Positions 53,001 through 62,905 of a DNA stretch of 64,000 nt are shown here, one piece after another. The notes under the pieces are model-generated. The model did no database searches. It was not told where the DNA came from and saw only the letters and a list, made by a program, of their open reading frames with translations. The stretch is from Sandaracinaceae bacterium (GTDB taxonomy: Bacteria; Myxococcota_A; Polyangia; Polyangiales; Sandaracinaceae), in the NCBI GenBank assembly GCA_019637095.1, contig JAHBWG010000018.1:1-64000 (forward strand), in the 5' to 3' direction. Each line of letters starts with the position of its first letter. Positions within the stretch are counted from its first letter, which is position 1. The translations under genes and the position numbers were made by a program.

Positions 53001-56000
53001 GTCGACCCCCACGACTTCGACGCGATGGACGCGCTCGAGCGTGTCCACCGGGCGCAGGGCGACTGGGTCGACGCCATCGGCGTGATGGAGAAGCGCGTCG
53101 AGGCGACCGAGGACGAGGCCGCGCGCGTGGCGATCTTGCTCGCGATCGCGGAGGCGTGGCAGGTCCACGCCCAGGAGCCCGACCGCGGCACCTCCGCGTA
53201 CGAGCGCGTGATCGAGCTCGAGCCGAGGCACGAGCTCGCGTTCACGCAGCTCGAGATCCTGCACCGCGCGGCGGAGCGCTGGGACGCGCTCGTCGACCTC
53301 TACCTCGCGCGCATCGACACGTGTGAGGAGCCGGAGGAGATCATCGATCTGCTGCGCCGCGTCGCGAAGGTCAACGAGGTGCACCTCGAGGACCTCGCGC
53401 AGGCCCAGGACGCGCTCGTGCTGGCCTGGGAGCAGGACTTCACGAACGCCGAGACCGCGGACGAGCTCGAGCGCATCTGCGCGCTGACCAAGGACTGGAA
53501 CACGCCGCTCGAGCTCGCGAACACGACGCTCCAGCAGCTCCAGGCCGACCAGGAGCACGACACGCGCGCGATCAAGATCGCGCTCTGTCTGCGCTGCGCG
53601 CAGTGGTACGGGACCCGGCTCAACCACCCCGAGTACGCCGTCCCCTACTACAACCAGATCCTCGCGCTCGATCCGACGAACTACCAGGCGATGAACTCGC
53701 AAGCGAACTTGCACCGGCACCTCGGCCAGTGGCAGGCGCTCGCGCAGATGCTCGGCCGCATGTCCGAGATCGTGAAGGCGCCTCACGAGCTCGCGTCGGT
53801 GTTCGTCGACATGGGCGAGCTGTGCGAGACGCACCTCGGCGTGCCGGACCAGGCGCCGATGTACTTCCGCAAGGCGCTCGACGCGGACAAGACCCACCTC
53901 GGCGCGATCGCCAACCTCGAGCGCCTCCACACCCAGGCGGAGAGCTGGAACGAGCTCCTCAAGATCCTGCGCTTGAAGGTCGCTGCGCTGAAGGACGTCG
54001 AGGAGCGCTGCGACGCGCAGCTGCAGGTCGCGGAGCTGCTCGAGCTGCGCTTCGAGCAGGCCGACGACGCGATCGCCGAGTACAGCAAGATCCTCGAGAC
54101 CAGCCCGAGCGAGCTGCGGGCGCTGAAGGGCCTCGAGCGGCTCTACGCGCAGCGCGAGGACTGGCAGCCGCTGCACGACGTGCTCGCGCGCGAGTACGAC
54201 CTCGTCTCGACCGAGAAGGAGCGCGTCTCGATCCTCATCCGCCTCGCCAGCATGCTGGAGGAGGAGTTCATCAAGCCCGAGCAGGCGGCGGATCGGCTCG
54301 AGCAGGCGCTCACCATCGACGCGAACAACGAGACGGCGCTGCGCGGCCTCGAGCGGCTCTACCGCCGCATGCAGCGCTGGCCGGACCTCATCGGCGCCTA
54401 CGAGCGACACATCGAGGCCTCTCCCGAGCGCGCGGTGAAGGTCGAGTGCTACGCCGCGATCGGCGAGGTCTACTCGGGTGAGCTGCGCGACGTCGACCGC
54501 GCGATCGACAGCTACCTCAACCTCCTCGCCATCGACGAGAACAGCGTCGGCGCGCTCGACGCGCTGACTCGCCTCTACGAGAAGCGCCAGGACTACGGGC
54601 AGGCCATCGACATGATGAACCAGCTCGCGCGCCTCGAGACCGACCCGGCGAAGGTCGTCGACATGCGCTACCGCATGGGGCGCATCCTCGACGAGCACCT
54701 CGCCGATCGCGACGGCGCGGTCGACAGCTACCGGCGCGCGCTCGAGGGCGACCCGGGGCACCTGCCCACGCTGGCGGCGATGCGCCGCATCCAGCTCGAC
54801 ATGGGCGACTGGCTCGCGGCCGCACGCACGCTCGAGCAGGAGACGCAGTACACGCAGAGCCCGCGGCAGACCTCCGAGCTGCTCGTCGAGCTCGGCCGCC
54901 TCTACGACGAGCGCCTCGAGGAGCACGAGCGCGCGGTCGAGTGCTACGAGGCGGCGTTCCGGCAGGCGAGCGACAACGAGGACGCGGCCCTCCCGCTCGC
55001 CGAGGAGTACGTCAAGCAGGGGCGGTGGGACGAGGCGTTCCCGATCCTCGACATGCTCGTCAAGGGGATGGGCAAGCGCGAGGCGCACGAGCAGCACCAC
55101 CTCTCGCTGACCCTCGGTGACGTCGCGCTCCGGCTCCAGAACGCGGACGACGCGATCAAGGCGCTCCTCAAGGCGTACCAGATCGACCAGCACCACCTGC
55201 CCACGCTGATGAAGCTGGCGGACGCCTACTACCTCGCGAAGGACTGGGAGAAGGCGTTCAAGTATTTCCAGATGCTGCTCGTCCACCACCGCGACGCGCT
55301 CGGTCGCGACGAGATCACGGACGTCTTCTACAAGCTCGGTGTCGTCAAGCGCGAGCAGGGTGATCGCCGCAAGGCGCTCAACATGTTCGACAAGGCACTC
55401 GAGGAGGATCCGCACCACCGCCCGACCCTCGAGGCGATGGTCGGCGTGTACGAGTCGTCGAGCGACTGGGAGCAGGTCATCCACTACAAGAAGCAGGTCC
55501 TCGAGGTCGCCGAGATCGAGGAGCGCTTCGAGCTGCTGCAGGAGATCGGCGACCTCTGGGCCGACAAGGTCAAGAACGCGCAGAAGGCGATCGAGTCCTA
55601 CGTGGAGGGCACGGAGCTGCAGCCGGGCAACCACCGCCTGCTCCACAAGCTCCTCGCGCTCTACCAGCAGACGCGGCAGTGGGACGAGACCATCGCGATC
55701 ATCCAGCAGGTCAGCGACCTCGACGAGCGGACCTCGGTGAAGGCGAAGTACGCGTACACGGTCGCCGTCATCCTGCGCGACGAGATCAAGGACATGGACC
55801 GGTCGATCGCCAAGTTCAACGAGGCGCTCGATCTCGACCACTCGATGCTCAAGGCCTTCGAGGCGATCAACAAGATCCTCACGCAGAAGAAGGACTGGAA
55901 GCAGCTCGAGCGGGCGTTCCGCAAGATGCTCCACCGCATCACCGGCGAGGGGAACCTCGACCTCGAGTACAACCTCTGGCACAACCTCGGCGTCATCTAC

Positions 56001-57146
56001 CGGGACCGGCTCAAGCAGTACGACAACGCCGTCGCCGCGTTCGCGACGGTCACCGATCGCATCCGACCGGACAGCACCGTGGACCACCAGATCCTCGCGG
56101 AGCTCCACACGCTGATCGGCGGTGACAACATCGCGAACGCGATCGGCGAGCACCAGTGGCTCATCCGGCAGGACCCGTACCGCATCGAGAGCTATCAGAA
56201 GCTCTACAAGCTCTACTTCGACGCCCGCGCGTACGACAAGGCGTGGTGCCTCGCGGCGACGCTGAACTTCTTGAAGAAGGCGGACGTCGAACAGCAGCAG
56301 TTCTTCGCGGACAACCGGCCCAACGGGCCGATCCGGCCGACGAACCGCCTCAACGACGAGCGCTGGCTCAAGGATCTCGCGCACCCCGAGCAGGACCTGT
56401 TGGCGGCGAAGATCTTCGAGCAGCTGTGGGGCGGCGTGCTCTCCCTCCGCCACCAGACCGACAAGGCGGCCGGGCTCTCGCCCAAGTACGAGGTCAACCC
56501 CGCGGACAGCACGGTGACGTTCGCGCGCACCTTCGGGTTCGTCGCGAACGTGCTCGGGCTGCCGTGCCCGCGCCTGTTCCTGCGCACCGACGTACCGGGC
56601 GGGCTGACCGCGCTGCCGGTGTGGCCGCTCGCGTCGATCTCGGGGGCCACGCTCCTCAGCGGCTACCAGCCCAACGACCTGATGTTCGTGGTCGGCCGGC
56701 ACCTCGCGGACTACCGGCCCGAGCACTACATCCGCACGATGCTGCGCTCGAACACCGAGCTCAAGACGGTCCTCATGGCGGGCCTGCGGATCGCGGGCGT
56801 GCTGCCGGCCTCCGAGCCGGCGATCGAGGCGGCGGCGCAGCAGCTCGCGCCCAAGATGCAGCCGGCGCAGGTCGACGCGCTCCGCCGCCTGGGCAAGCGC
56901 TTCGTCGACGCGGGCGCGCGCACGGACATCAAGCGCTGGCTGCAGGCGGTCGAGCTCACCGCGTGCCGCACCGGCTTCCTCGTCTGCAACGACCTCGACA
57001 CGGCCGCGCGCATGGTCACGCAGCTCCCGGCCGCGGCCGTCGACGTGCCGCCGAAGGACAAGGTCAAGGAGCTCGTGCTGTTCAGCGTGAGCGAGGAGTA
57101 CTTCCGCTTGCGCGAGCACCTCGGGATCCGCATCCCGCTCGCGTGA
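47079..57146 (+). CDS. AgmK/GltI-like giant TPR protein, about 3355 aa
   Basis: An open frame of 10 kb without interruption. GTG 47079 is preferred for its GGAGG five bases upstream; ATG 47067 would add four residues. There is no signal peptide or membrane helix, so the protein is predicted cytosolic. Nearly all of it is built from helical modules with a period near 73-75 residues (two TPR-like hairpins each, with W..L..VYE, LYE..L.....A and LERLY as anchor positions), about 40 by estimate. The last 275 residues or so (from [12 protein letters not shown]) are different and look globular ([20 protein letters not shown]). Size, repeat type and neighbours fit AgmK/GltI of the gliding machine. 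Its stop overlaps tsaE (GTGA). Confidence 0.85.
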   Translation: MSDEALTEETRAKLAELDEAIEKFTGQKRWSDVIKAVVQKAEIHPDPAAKVELFAEAGRMYLDKSSNQAEAIKCFEQVLEHDAGNVEAIEQLKEMYEKRRDWESLVRVRQRAAQLMDEADRLFEYVEIANMATQRLRKPELCIELWQVVLEEDAENPEALNALAQLYERAREWEPLARVLDKLVAQIEDTEELKAALNKLGMIYADKVGDDRGAVDAFRRLLALDPDDRRAQEQLKRRYASLRAWDDLEEFYAATDKWDELIRVFEREAEGKEASDEERIDLLFRSARLWMDKLEKPDRAARAYEKVLAKDENNLDAALALSPIYEEAGDAKKLVGVYEVRLRHATEPAERVHLLRESGLLYEEKLRRPKEAFDAFIAAFKADPTQEVIREDVARLAEATKGWDEAIAAYGVAIDEATEPDVQVDLRLQLGALLTQVDRVEDAIAQYRAVYESEGDNMAAISALEELYRRTEKYAELMEVYERRMELESDPDARRQLAYGRASLYEGELGDAAHAIDAYQAILAEWGDDESDAYAALDRLFEAESRWADLAATLERRIDLGPESPEELAALKFRHANVLTDHLEEKERALELYREVLVLNPEHDGARARLESFLDRADLGASAATILEPIYEMGGHWEPLVRALEVLAKGSEDPERQLEILTKVGEVCGIQIGDSARAFDAFGRALRVMPESLETLQRLELLAEEQERQDDLVALVEELAGETADPDLARTLWLKAAAIHDGQRRDIDRAVAAYGKILELDPADAEVLDALDALYRRTERWRDLLGVVRRKAELTDDVALREELLAQNAMIFEEMLEEPESAIGVYSDILELDPSSQRALVALDRLYERLERWTDLADNIGRQLAIAESPDAETALMLRLGALRESRMGAVDAAIEIYREVIERDPQNERALSALERLIQTEEHQLAIATILEPIYRDASLYEQLIYVHEIQAHHASSPDMRVELLHQIAELYEVALEDYGNSFNSYARALGEEPADLNTQEQLERLARATGAFEQLAVVYEERVQALLEAGAPEDPTLASQLLVKAATIREEQLGDVETAITHYQRVLSLEPRHIEAASALERLFQMSERYTELAAILLQKAGILDVPDDQKAHLFRAAAIHEELLESPTQAIDVYKRVLEVDAEDLRALDKLIELHLLLEKWPDLLAFYERKADIVFDPDEKKAIFVEVGAVYEREIGDVEKAIDTYQRILEIDPDDLTAIGRLDALYQASGNWEELRAILEREADLSTDPNEVISYRYRIADLWDHKLGDASRAVDGYREILAVLPDHQPTLEALERMIAEGKEANEAALVLEPIYSQYGEFERLVAVLEVQVRHEEDALARVSLLHRIAELSEVQLERTRQAFDAYARAFPLDSGNETTMGSLERLAEELNAWPEVTALYDREVQRLRADAPDAVVELALRVAQIYFIQLGDVDNAIARYRVVLEVEPSHVQAVEALDQLYEQTERWAELAEILQLEVQLASSSDDILALSFRLGQVYEHYLDRVGDAIEQYREILASAPEHEEALVALEILLGRGVSPIAIAEILEPLYRMSESWDRLIGVNTVQLQHQTDPDERVQMMHRIAELAEDRAGDHQLGFEWMQRALLEGPRNEHTVAEVERLAGMLDRWDQLANTYADVLAQSEDPQAIAEIGKRQARVLEAELGDVEGTVAAYLFVLKSNPAEAEVLEQLDRIYTDHGAHEALAETLKRRVAASQDEREKVDLSFRLGQVLENELGRIDEAVTVYDGLLRTLDAEHEPSIKALQNIYTEKQDWPALFATFQREMEVAVGDSARSDVTARMAHVSAFYLGQPEKAIELWKEVLDMRGEDPEALNALGNIYAHLQRWGELVEILDREVTVADTDEARVAIFTDMARTFYQRLGKVDAAIDSWERVLDIEPANPNALFGLAEIRRNAEQWHELADTLHRVVDVGAATLDDRTLADVYMQLGALYEYTLLEPARAAEAYARAVEVDPHDFDAMDALERVHRAQGDWVDAIGVMEKRVEATEDEAARVAILLAIAEAWQVHAQEPDRGTSAYERVIELEPRHELAFTQLEILHRAAERWDALVDLYLARIDTCEEPEEIIDLLRRVAKVNEVHLEDLAQAQDALVLAWEQDFTNAETADELERICALTKDWNTPLELANTTLQQLQADQEHDTRAIKIALCLRCAQWYGTRLNHPEYAVPYYNQILALDPTNYQAMNSQANLHRHLGQWQALAQMLGRMSEIVKAPHELASVFVDMGELCETHLGVPDQAPMYFRKALDADKTHLGAIANLERLHTQAESWNELLKILRLKVAALKDVEERCDAQLQVAELLELRFEQADDAIAEYSKILETSPSELRALKGLERLYAQREDWQPLHDVLAREYDLVSTEKERVSILIRLASMLEEEFIKPEQAADRLEQALTIDANNETALRGLERLYRRMQRWPDLIGAYERHIEASPERAVKVECYAAIGEVYSGELRDVDRAIDSYLNLLAIDENSVGALDALTRLYEKRQDYGQAIDMMNQLARLETDPAKVVDMRYRMGRILDEHLADRDGAVDSYRRALEGDPGHLPTLAAMRRIQLDMGDWLAAARTLEQETQYTQSPRQTSELLVELGRLYDERLEEHERAVECYEAAFRQASDNEDAALPLAEEYVKQGRWDEAFPILDMLVKGMGKREAHEQHHLSLTLGDVALRLQNADDAIKALLKAYQIDQHHLPTLMKLADAYYLAKDWEKAFKYFQMLLVHHRDALGRDEITDVFYKLGVVKREQGDRRKALNMFDKALEEDPHHRPTLEAMVGVYESSSDWEQVIHYKKQVLEVAEIEERFELLQEIGDLWADKVKNAQKAIESYVEGTELQPGNHRLLHKLLALYQQTRQWDETIAIIQQVSDLDERTSVKAKYAYTVAVILRDEIKDMDRSIAKFNEALDLDHSMLKAFEAINKILTQKKDWKQLERAFRKMLHRITGEGNLDLEYNLWHNLGVIYRDRLKQYDNAVAAFATVTDRIRPDSTVDHQILAELHTLIGGDNIANAIGEHQWLIRQDPYRIESYQKLYKLYFDARAYDKAWCLAATLNFLKKADVEQQQFFADNRPNGPIRPTNRLNDERWLKDLAHPEQDLLAAKIFEQLWGGVLSLRHQTDKAAGLSPKYEVNPADSTVTFARTFGFVANVLGLPCPRLFLRTDVPGGLTALPVWPLASISGATLLSGYQPNDLMFVVGRHLADYRPEHYIRTMLRSNTELKTVLMAGLRIAGVLPASEPAIEAAAQQLAPKMQPAQVDALRRLGKRFVDAGARTDIKRWLQAVELTACRTGFLVCNDLDTAARMVTQLPAAAVDVPPKDKVKELVLFSVSEEYFRLREHLGIRIPLA

Positions 57147-57628
57147 TCGAGCTCGAGCCCATCGTGCTCCCGAGCCGCCGGGCGACCCGGCGGCTCGCGG
57201 CGGCCCTCGCGCCCCTGCTCGTGCCCAGCGACATCGTCTGGCTCGAGGGGGACCTGGGCGCGGGCAAGACGTTCTTCGCGCGTGGCCTGCTGCGCGCGCT
57301 CGGGGTGCCAGAGTCGATCCCCGTCACGAGCCCGACGTTCGCGATCGTCCACGAGCACGAGGGGCGGGTGCCGATCCGACACCTCGACCTCTACCGGCTC
57401 GGCGACGCGGGCGAGCTCGACGAGCTCGGGCTCGCCGAGGCGCTCGAGGGCACCGTCGCCGTGATCGAGTGGGGCCGGCGGCTGCGCGGCGCGATCGGCG
57501 AGCGCGGGATCGAGCTCGTGCTCGAGGCGCCCGCGAGCGGGCCCGGGCGCCTCGTGCGCGTGCGCGGAGTCGACGCACGCGGACGCGCGATCGTGGACTC
57601 GCTTGCGCGGGCCACCTCCCTACGGTAA
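57143..57628 (+). CDS. tsaE: TsaE, tRNA threonylcarbamoyladenosine ATPase
   Basis: A 161-residue protein of the usual TsaE length. Walker A is [14 protein letters not shown] (about 34-47), then [14 protein letters not shown] and [18 protein letters not shown], both diagnostic, and [10 protein letters not shown]. TsaE works with TsaB, TsaC and TsaD to make t6A37 in ANN-decoding tRNAs. GTG 57143 overlaps the stop of the giant TPR gene by 4 bases, so this likely essential gene depends on translation of a 10-kb reading frame, unless it has an internal promoter. carB follows after 14 bases. Confidence 0.93.
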   Translation: MIELEPIVLPSRRATRRLAAALAPLLVPSDIVWLEGDLGAGKTFFARGLLRALGVPESIPVTSPTFAIVHEHEGRVPIRHLDLYRLGDAGELDELGLAEALEGTVAVIEWGRRLRGAIGERGIELVLEAPASGPGRLVRVRGVDARGRAIVDSLARATSLR

Positions 57629-57642
57629 TCCGGCCCCCCGAG

Positions 57643-60600
57643 ATGCCGCGACGAAACGATCTCCGGAGGATCCTCCTCGTAGGCTCCGGACCGATCGTGA
57701 TCGGCCAGGCCTGCGAGTTCGACTACTCCGGCACGCAGGGCGCGAAGGCGCTGCGCCAGGAGGGCTACGAGGTCATCCTCGTGAACTCGAACCCGGCGAC
57801 GATCATGACCGATCCGCAGTTCGCCGATCGGACGTACGTCGAGCCGCTGACCGTCGAGGTGCTCGAGGCGATCATCGATCGCGAGCGCCCGGACGCGCTG
57901 CTGCCGACGCTCGGCGGGCAGACCGCGCTGAACCTCGCGCTCGGGCTCGCCGAGGCCGGGGTCCTGGCGCGCTACGGGGTCGAGCTGCTCGGGGCCAAGC
58001 CCGAGGTGATCCGCAAGGCGGAGGATCGCGACCTCTTCAAGGCGGCGATGGAGCGCATCGGCCTCGACGTGCCGCGCGGGCGCGTCGCGGGCTCGCTCGA
58101 GGACGCGTTCGAGGCCGCAGGCGAGTTCGGCTTCCCGCTCATCCTGCGCCCCTCGTTCACCCTCGGCGGCACCGGCGGCGGCATCGCGTACAACCGCGAG
58201 GAGCTCGAGTCGAAGATCCTCTGGGCGCTCTCGCAGAGCCCGACGCGCCAGTGCCTCGTCGAGGAGAGCGTGCTCGGCTGGAAGGAGTTCGAGCTCGAGG
58301 TCATCCGCGACCGCGCCGACAACTTCACCGTCGTCTGCACCATCGAGAACATCGACCCGATGGGCGTGCACACGGGCGACTCCGTCACCGTCGCGCCCGC
58401 GATGACGCTGACGGACCGCGAGTACCAGCGCCTGCGCGACGCCGCGCGCGCGGTCATCACCGAGATCGGCGTCGAGACCGGCGGCAGCAACATCCAGTTC
58501 GCGGTCGACCCCGCCAGCGGCCGGGTGGTCGTCATCGAGATGAACCCTCGCGTCTCGCGCTCGAGCGCGCTCGCGAGCAAAGCCACCGGCTACCCGATCG
58601 CGAAGATCGCCGCGAAGCTCGCGGTCGGCTACACGCTCGACGAGCTCACGAACGACATCACCGGGACGAGCGCCGCGTTCGAGCCGACCATCGACTACGT
58701 CGTCGTGAAGTGGCCGCGCTTCGCCTTCGAGAAGTTCCGCGGCGCCGACCCGCGCCTCACGACGCAGATGAAGTCCGTCGGCGAGGCGATGAGCATCGGC
58801 CGCACCTTCAAGGAGGCGATCCAGAAGGCGGCGCGCTCGCTCGAGATCGGTCGGGAGGGCCTCGTCACGTTGCGTGAGCGGACGGACTATCGCGAGCTCG
58901 TCGCGATGGTCCGGGCGCTCGAGACGCGCTCCGAGGGGCTCGAGCCGCCCGCGGGCCCGCCGCGCCGCGAGATCCCGCTCCCGGACGCCACCGCGGAGGA
59001 GACGCTCGAGGCGCTGCTCGAGCTCGTGCGCGCGCCGCTCGGGGATCGGCTCTGGTACCTCGTCGACGCGCTGCGCCTCGGCGCGAGCGTCGAGCAGCTG
59101 CACGCGCTCAGCCGCATCGACCCGTGGTTCTTGACCCAGCTCGCCGAGATCGTCGCCGCGGAGGCGGAGATCCGCGACGCGCCCGAGCTCGACACCGCGC
59201 TGCTCTCGCGCGCCAAGACCCTCGGCTTCTCCGACCGCCAGGTCGCCGCGCTGCGGGGCCTCTCCGTCGAGGCGATCCGCGAGCACCGCGTCGACGCGGG
59301 CGTGCGCCCGATCTACGCGCGCGTCGACACCTGCGCGGCCGAGTTCGTGGCGCACACCCCGTACCTCTACTCCACCTGGGGACGCGCCTCGGAGGCCGCC
59401 CCGACCGGGCGCGACAAGATCATGATCCTCGGCGGCGGCCCGAACCGCATCGGCCAGGGGATCGAGTTCGACTACTGCTGCGTCCACGCGAGCTACGCGC
59501 TGCGCGAGCTGGGGTTCGAGACCATCATGGTCAACTGCAACCCCGAGACGGTCTCGACCGACTTCGACACGTCCGACCGGCTCTACTTCGAGCCGCTGAC
59601 GTTCGAGGACGTCATGAACATCGTCGAGATCGAGCGGCCGAAGGGCGTGATCGTCCAGTTCGGTGGCCAGACGCCGCTCAAGCTCGCCGTGTCGCTCGCG
59701 CGCGCGGGCGTGCCGATCCTGGGCACGAGCGCGGACGCGATCGATCGCGCCGAGGATCGCGAGCGCTTCGAGGAGCTGCTCGGCCTGCTCGGCCTGCGCC
59801 GCCCGCGCGGCGGGATCGCGCGCGGCCCTGCCGAGGCGATGCGCGTCGCCGACGCGATCGGCTACCCGGTCGTGGTGCGGCCGAGCTACGTGCTCGGCGG
59901 GCGCGCGATGGAGATCGTCCACTCGCGCACGGACCTCGCGCGCTACATGGCGGTCGCGCTCGAGGCGGTCGAGGACTCCGAGGCGCAGACGATCCTGCTC
60001 GACGAGTTCTTGCGCGACGCGATCGAGGTCGACGTCGACGCGGTCTCGGACGGCAAGTCGGTCGTCATCGGCGGGCTGATGCAGCACATCGAAGAGGCGG
60101 GCGTCCACAGCGGCGACTCCTCGATGGTCTTGCCCGCGCACGCCCTGCCGCCGGAGGTGCTCGCGACCATCCGCTCGAGCACGCGCGCGCTCGCGCTCGA
60201 GCTCGGCGTCGTCGGCCTGATGAACGTCCAGTTCGCGATCCGCGGCAGCGCCGTCTACGTCATCGAGGTGAACCCGCGCGCCTCGCGCACGGTGCCCTTC
60301 GTGAGCAAGACCATCGGCGTCCCGCTCGCGAAGATCGCGGCCAAGGTCATGGCCGGCAAGACGCTCCGCGAGCTCGGCGTCGAGCGCGAGATCGTGCCCA
60401 AGCACGTCGCGGTGAAGGAGTCGGTGTTCCCGTTCGCGAAGTTCCCCGGCGTCGACACGCTGCTGGGCCCGGAGATGCGCTCGACCGGCGAGGTGATGGG
60501 CGTCGACCGCGACTTCCCGCGCGCGTTCCTCAAGGCGCAGGAGGCGACGGGCGCGCGGCTCCCCGACGCGGGGCGCGTGTTCGTGAGCGTGCGCGACGAC

Positions 60601-60975
60601 GACAAGCCGGCGGCGACGGACCTCGCGATGCGGCTCGCGGAGCTCGGCTTCACGGTCGTGGCGACGGGCGGCACCGCGCGCGTCCTCGCGCGCGCGGGTG
60701 TGGAAGCGGAGCACGTCTTCAAGGTCTACGAGGGTCGCCCGCACATCGTCGATCGCTTGCGGAGCGGCGAGATCGCGATGGTGATCAACACGACCGAGGG
60801 GCAGCAGGCGATCCGCGACAGCTACTCGCTGCGTCGCACCGCGCTGACCTCGGGCGTCCCGTACTTCACCACCATCGCGGCGGCGACGGCCGCGGTGAGC
60901 GCGATCGAAGCGCGACGGCAAGGTACGCTGACGGTCTGCTCGCTTCAGGAGTACCATGAGTCCCTCGGGGCCTGA
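57643..60975 (+). CDS. carB: Carbamoyl-phosphate synthase large subunit
   Basis: A 1110-residue CarB, about 40 longer than the E. coli enzyme. N-terminal half: [31 protein letters not shown], the ATP-grasp loop [34 protein letters not shown]. Second half: [62 protein letters not shown]. The MGS-like allosteric end contains [15 protein letters not shown] and [18 protein letters not shown]. It makes carbamoyl phosphate from bicarbonate, glutamine-derived ammonia and two ATP for pyrimidine and arginine synthesis. The glutaminase subunit gene carA is not in the window. ATG 57643 is well placed before the first motif. Confidence 0.97.
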   Translation: MPRRNDLRRILLVGSGPIVIGQACEFDYSGTQGAKALRQEGYEVILVNSNPATIMTDPQFADRTYVEPLTVEVLEAIIDRERPDALLPTLGGQTALNLALGLAEAGVLARYGVELLGAKPEVIRKAEDRDLFKAAMERIGLDVPRGRVAGSLEDAFEAAGEFGFPLILRPSFTLGGTGGGIAYNREELESKILWALSQSPTRQCLVEESVLGWKEFELEVIRDRADNFTVVCTIENIDPMGVHTGDSVTVAPAMTLTDREYQRLRDAARAVITEIGVETGGSNIQFAVDPASGRVVVIEMNPRVSRSSALASKATGYPIAKIAAKLAVGYTLDELTNDITGTSAAFEPTIDYVVVKWPRFAFEKFRGADPRLTTQMKSVGEAMSIGRTFKEAIQKAARSLEIGREGLVTLRERTDYRELVAMVRALETRSEGLEPPAGPPRREIPLPDATAEETLEALLELVRAPLGDRLWYLVDALRLGASVEQLHALSRIDPWFLTQLAEIVAAEAEIRDAPELDTALLSRAKTLGFSDRQVAALRGLSVEAIREHRVDAGVRPIYARVDTCAAEFVAHTPYLYSTWGRASEAAPTGRDKIMILGGGPNRIGQGIEFDYCCVHASYALRELGFETIMVNCNPETVSTDFDTSDRLYFEPLTFEDVMNIVEIERPKGVIVQFGGQTPLKLAVSLARAGVPILGTSADAIDRAEDRERFEELLGLLGLRRPRGGIARGPAEAMRVADAIGYPVVVRPSYVLGGRAMEIVHSRTDLARYMAVALEAVEDSEAQTILLDEFLRDAIEVDVDAVSDGKSVVIGGLMQHIEEAGVHSGDSSMVLPAHALPPEVLATIRSSTRALALELGVVGLMNVQFAIRGSAVYVIEVNPRASRTVPFVSKTIGVPLAKIAAKVMAGKTLRELGVEREIVPKHVAVKESVFPFAKFPGVDTLLGPEMRSTGEVMGVDRDFPRAFLKAQEATGARLPDAGRVFVSVRDDDKPAATDLAMRLAELGFTVVATGGTARVLARAGVEAEHVFKVYEGRPHIVDRLRSGEIAMVINTTEGQQAIRDSYSLRRTALTSGVPYFTTIAAATAAVSAIEARRQGTLTVCSLQEYHESLGA

Positions 60976-60990
60976 GCCTCGGGAAGGGGC

Positions 60991-61923
60991 ATGCGCGCAC
61001 GACTTCAGCTCGGGCTCGGATTGGCGGCGATCGCGGCGGTCGCGGCCTGGCCTCCCGAGCGGGGCGACGCGCAGACGGACGAGCAGGAAGAGTTCGTCCA
61101 CTACCGCCGCCTGACCGTCGCGACGAGCTTCGGCGAGCGCAACGTCCTCGTCACCTATCCGCGCCGCCGCGATCGGCGCGAGCACCCGCCGGGGGAGCGC
61201 TATCCCGTCGTGATCGCGCTCCACGGCCAGGCGGAGGCGCTCGCCGGCCCCCGCCGCGGCCACCTCGGCTGGTCGTTCCTCTACCGGCTCCCGACGGCGA
61301 TGAGCGCGGTGCTGCGGGGCCGGCTGACCCGCGCCGACTACCAAGGTCACGTGCGCGACGAGCACCTCGCGTACGTCAACGCGACGCTGCGGGCGCGTCC
61401 GTTCCGAGGGGTCGCCGTCGTCACGCCGTACATGCCGAACATCGGCGGCCCGCTCGGTTCGGAGGCGGTCGCCGAGTACGGCGACTGGCTCGCGGGCCCG
61501 CTGCTCGCGGCGGTGCGGGAGCGCTTCCCCGGCCTCGCGCAGACGCGCGAGGGCGTCGGGATCGACGGCGTCTCGCTCGGCGGTCGCGTGGCGCTCGAGG
61601 TCGGCTTCCGACACCCCGAGGCGTTCGGCGCCGTCGGCGGGATGCAGCCGGCCATCCGCGGGCTCGAGGACGGCCTCGCCGATCTCTCGCGCGACGCCGG
61701 TCGGAGCCGCCCGCAGCGCGTGCGCGTGCTCTCGAGCGCGGCCGACCCGTTCCTGTGGGCGACCCGCCGCCTCTCGAGCGCGCTCCGCGACCGCCAGGTC
61801 CCCCACACGCTCACCGTCGTGCCGGGCCCGCACGACTACGAGTTCAACCGCGGACCGGGGAGCCTCGAGCTGTTGCTGCACGCGGACGCGGCCCTCGTGC
61901 ACGAGCCCGTCGACGAGGATTGA
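60991..61923 (+). CDS. Secreted alpha/beta-hydrolase (esterase-like), 310 aa
   Basis: ATG 60991, 15 bases after carB. A signal peptide runs to about GDAQT (28). The hydrolase fold is supported by YPVVIALHGQAEALAG (oxyanion strand and His-Gly), the nucleophile elbow GIDGVSLGGRVAL (Ser in G-V-S-L-G), VRVLSSAADPFLW (likely acid) and VVPGPHDYEFNRG (catalytic His). This resembles the putative esterases of the D/Esterase family (Fes, tannase-like). Substrate unknown. It interrupts the carB-greA neighbourhood seen in many proteobacteria. Confidence 0.78.
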   Translation: MRARLQLGLGLAAIAAVAAWPPERGDAQTDEQEEFVHYRRLTVATSFGERNVLVTYPRRRDRREHPPGERYPVVIALHGQAEALAGPRRGHLGWSFLYRLPTAMSAVLRGRLTRADYQGHVRDEHLAYVNATLRARPFRGVAVVTPYMPNIGGPLGSEAVAEYGDWLAGPLLAAVRERFPGLAQTREGVGIDGVSLGGRVALEVGFRHPEAFGAVGGMQPAIRGLEDGLADLSRDAGRSRPQRVRVLSSAADPFLWATRRLSSALRDRQVPHTLTVVPGPHDYEFNRGPGSLELLLHADAALVHEPVDED

Positions 61924-61961
61924 GCGGCAGCCGGTCCACCCATTCGTGCTAGGACAGCGCG

Positions 61962-62438
61962 ATGGAGAAGGTACCGATGACCCCCGAGGGTCACGCCGCG
62001 CTCAAGGAGCTCCTCAAGGAGAAGAAGGCGGAGATCATGCGCCTCGCGAAGGCGATCGGCGAGGCCGCCGAGGAGGGCGATCTCAAGGAGAACGCCGAGT
62101 ATCACGCGGCCCGCGAGCGCCAGGGCATCGTCAAGGCCCAGGTCGACGAGATCGAGGACAAGCTCGCGCGCGCGGAGGTCATCGACACGAGCGGGATGCG
62201 CGGAGAGCGCGTCGCGTTCGGCGCCTGGGTCACCCTCGAGGACACCGACAAGGGGGACTCCGTCACCTACCGCATCGTGGGCGCCGACGAGGCCGACGTC
62301 GAGGCGGGCTCGATCAGCGTCACCTCGCCGATCGCGCGGGCGATGATCAACCGCGAGGTCGGCGACGAGGTGAAGGTCAAGACACCGGGCGGCGTGCGCA
62401 CGTACGAGGTCGTCGACGTGCGCTGGAGGGACGCTTGA
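61962..62438 (+). CDS. greA: Transcript cleavage factor GreA
   Basis: A 158-residue GreA of standard length. The N-terminal coiled coil (MTPEGHAALKELLKEKKAEI) carries the acidic tip in EEGDLKENAEYHAARERQ, with the Asp and Glu that coordinate the cleavage Mg in RNA polymerase. The C-terminal FKBP-like domain has YRIVGADEADVEAGSISVTS, SPIARAMINREVGDEV and TPGGVRTYEVVDVR. GreA rescues backtracked polymerase. ATG 61962 is clear. Its stop overlaps the next gene by 4 bases (TTGA). Confidence 0.96.
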   Translation: MEKVPMTPEGHAALKELLKEKKAEIMRLAKAIGEAAEEGDLKENAEYHAARERQGIVKAQVDEIEDKLARAEVIDTSGMRGERVAFGAWVTLEDTDKGDSVTYRIVGADEADVEAGSISVTSPIARAMINREVGDEVKVKTPGGVRTYEVVDVRWRDA

Positions 62439-62902
62439 AGACGCAAGCGCGCGTGACCTTCGTCGAGAGCTTCGCGGTCTCCCCGGAGCGGCTCTTCGAC
62501 GCCCTGCTCGATCACGAAGGGATGAGCGAGTGGATGGGCGCGCGCGTCAAGGTCGTGAGCGGCCCGGACGACGGCGGCGTCGGTACGGTGCGCCGGATCG
62601 CGATGCCGGGCGGCGGCGCGCTCGACGAGGAGGTCACTTACGTCCTCTACCCGCGTCGCATGGTCTACCGCATCGTGCGCGGGCTCCCGATCGTGCGCTT
62701 CCATCGCGGCGAGATCCTCGTCGAGCCGTGGGGGCAGACCGGCGCGCAGCTCAGCTGGGACATCGTGCTCGACTCGGCGATCCCGGGCGTTGCCGCCGCG
62801 ATCGTCGCCATCCTGCGGCCGCGCATCCGCGCCGGGCTCGCGAAGCTGCGGGGCCAGCTGGCCGCCGAGCGCGAGGCAGGCGAGGCGCGACCGGCCGCCT
62901 GA
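62435..62902 (+). CDS. SRPBCC (START/Bet v1-like) domain protein
   Basis: A 155-residue protein from TTG 62435, with GGAGG six bases upstream and a TTGA overlap with greA. The fold is read from FVESFAVSPERLFDALLDHE, the ARVKVVSGPDDGGVGTVRRI strand pair, VTYVLYPRRMVYRIVRG, and a long C-terminal helix (RPRIRAGLAKLRGQLAAERE). Members of this superfamily bind hydrophobic ligands such as lipids or polyketides. The last helix is basic. Ligand unknown; coupling to greA is probably only an operon convenience. Confidence 0.82.
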   Translation: MKTQARVTFVESFAVSPERLFDALLDHEGMSEWMGARVKVVSGPDDGGVGTVRRIAMPGGGALDEEVTYVLYPRRMVYRIVRGLPIVRFHRGEILVEPWGQTGAQLSWDIVLDSAIPGVAAAIVAILRPRIRAGLAKLRGQLAAEREAGEARPAA

Positions 62903-62905
62903 GCG

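Noticed and set aside
46956-57119. A 3387-codon open frame on the minus strand opposite the giant TPR gene
   Set aside because: It is the mirror of a 10-kb gene with strong G/C third-position bias, which removes stops from the antisense frame. The translation is a low-complexity Leu/Arg/Val/Glu mix with no domain, and there is no ribosome site.
57391-61902. A 1503-codon minus-strand frame opposite tsaE-carB-esterase
   Set aside because: Same cause; composition is repetitive and it lies fully under conserved genes.
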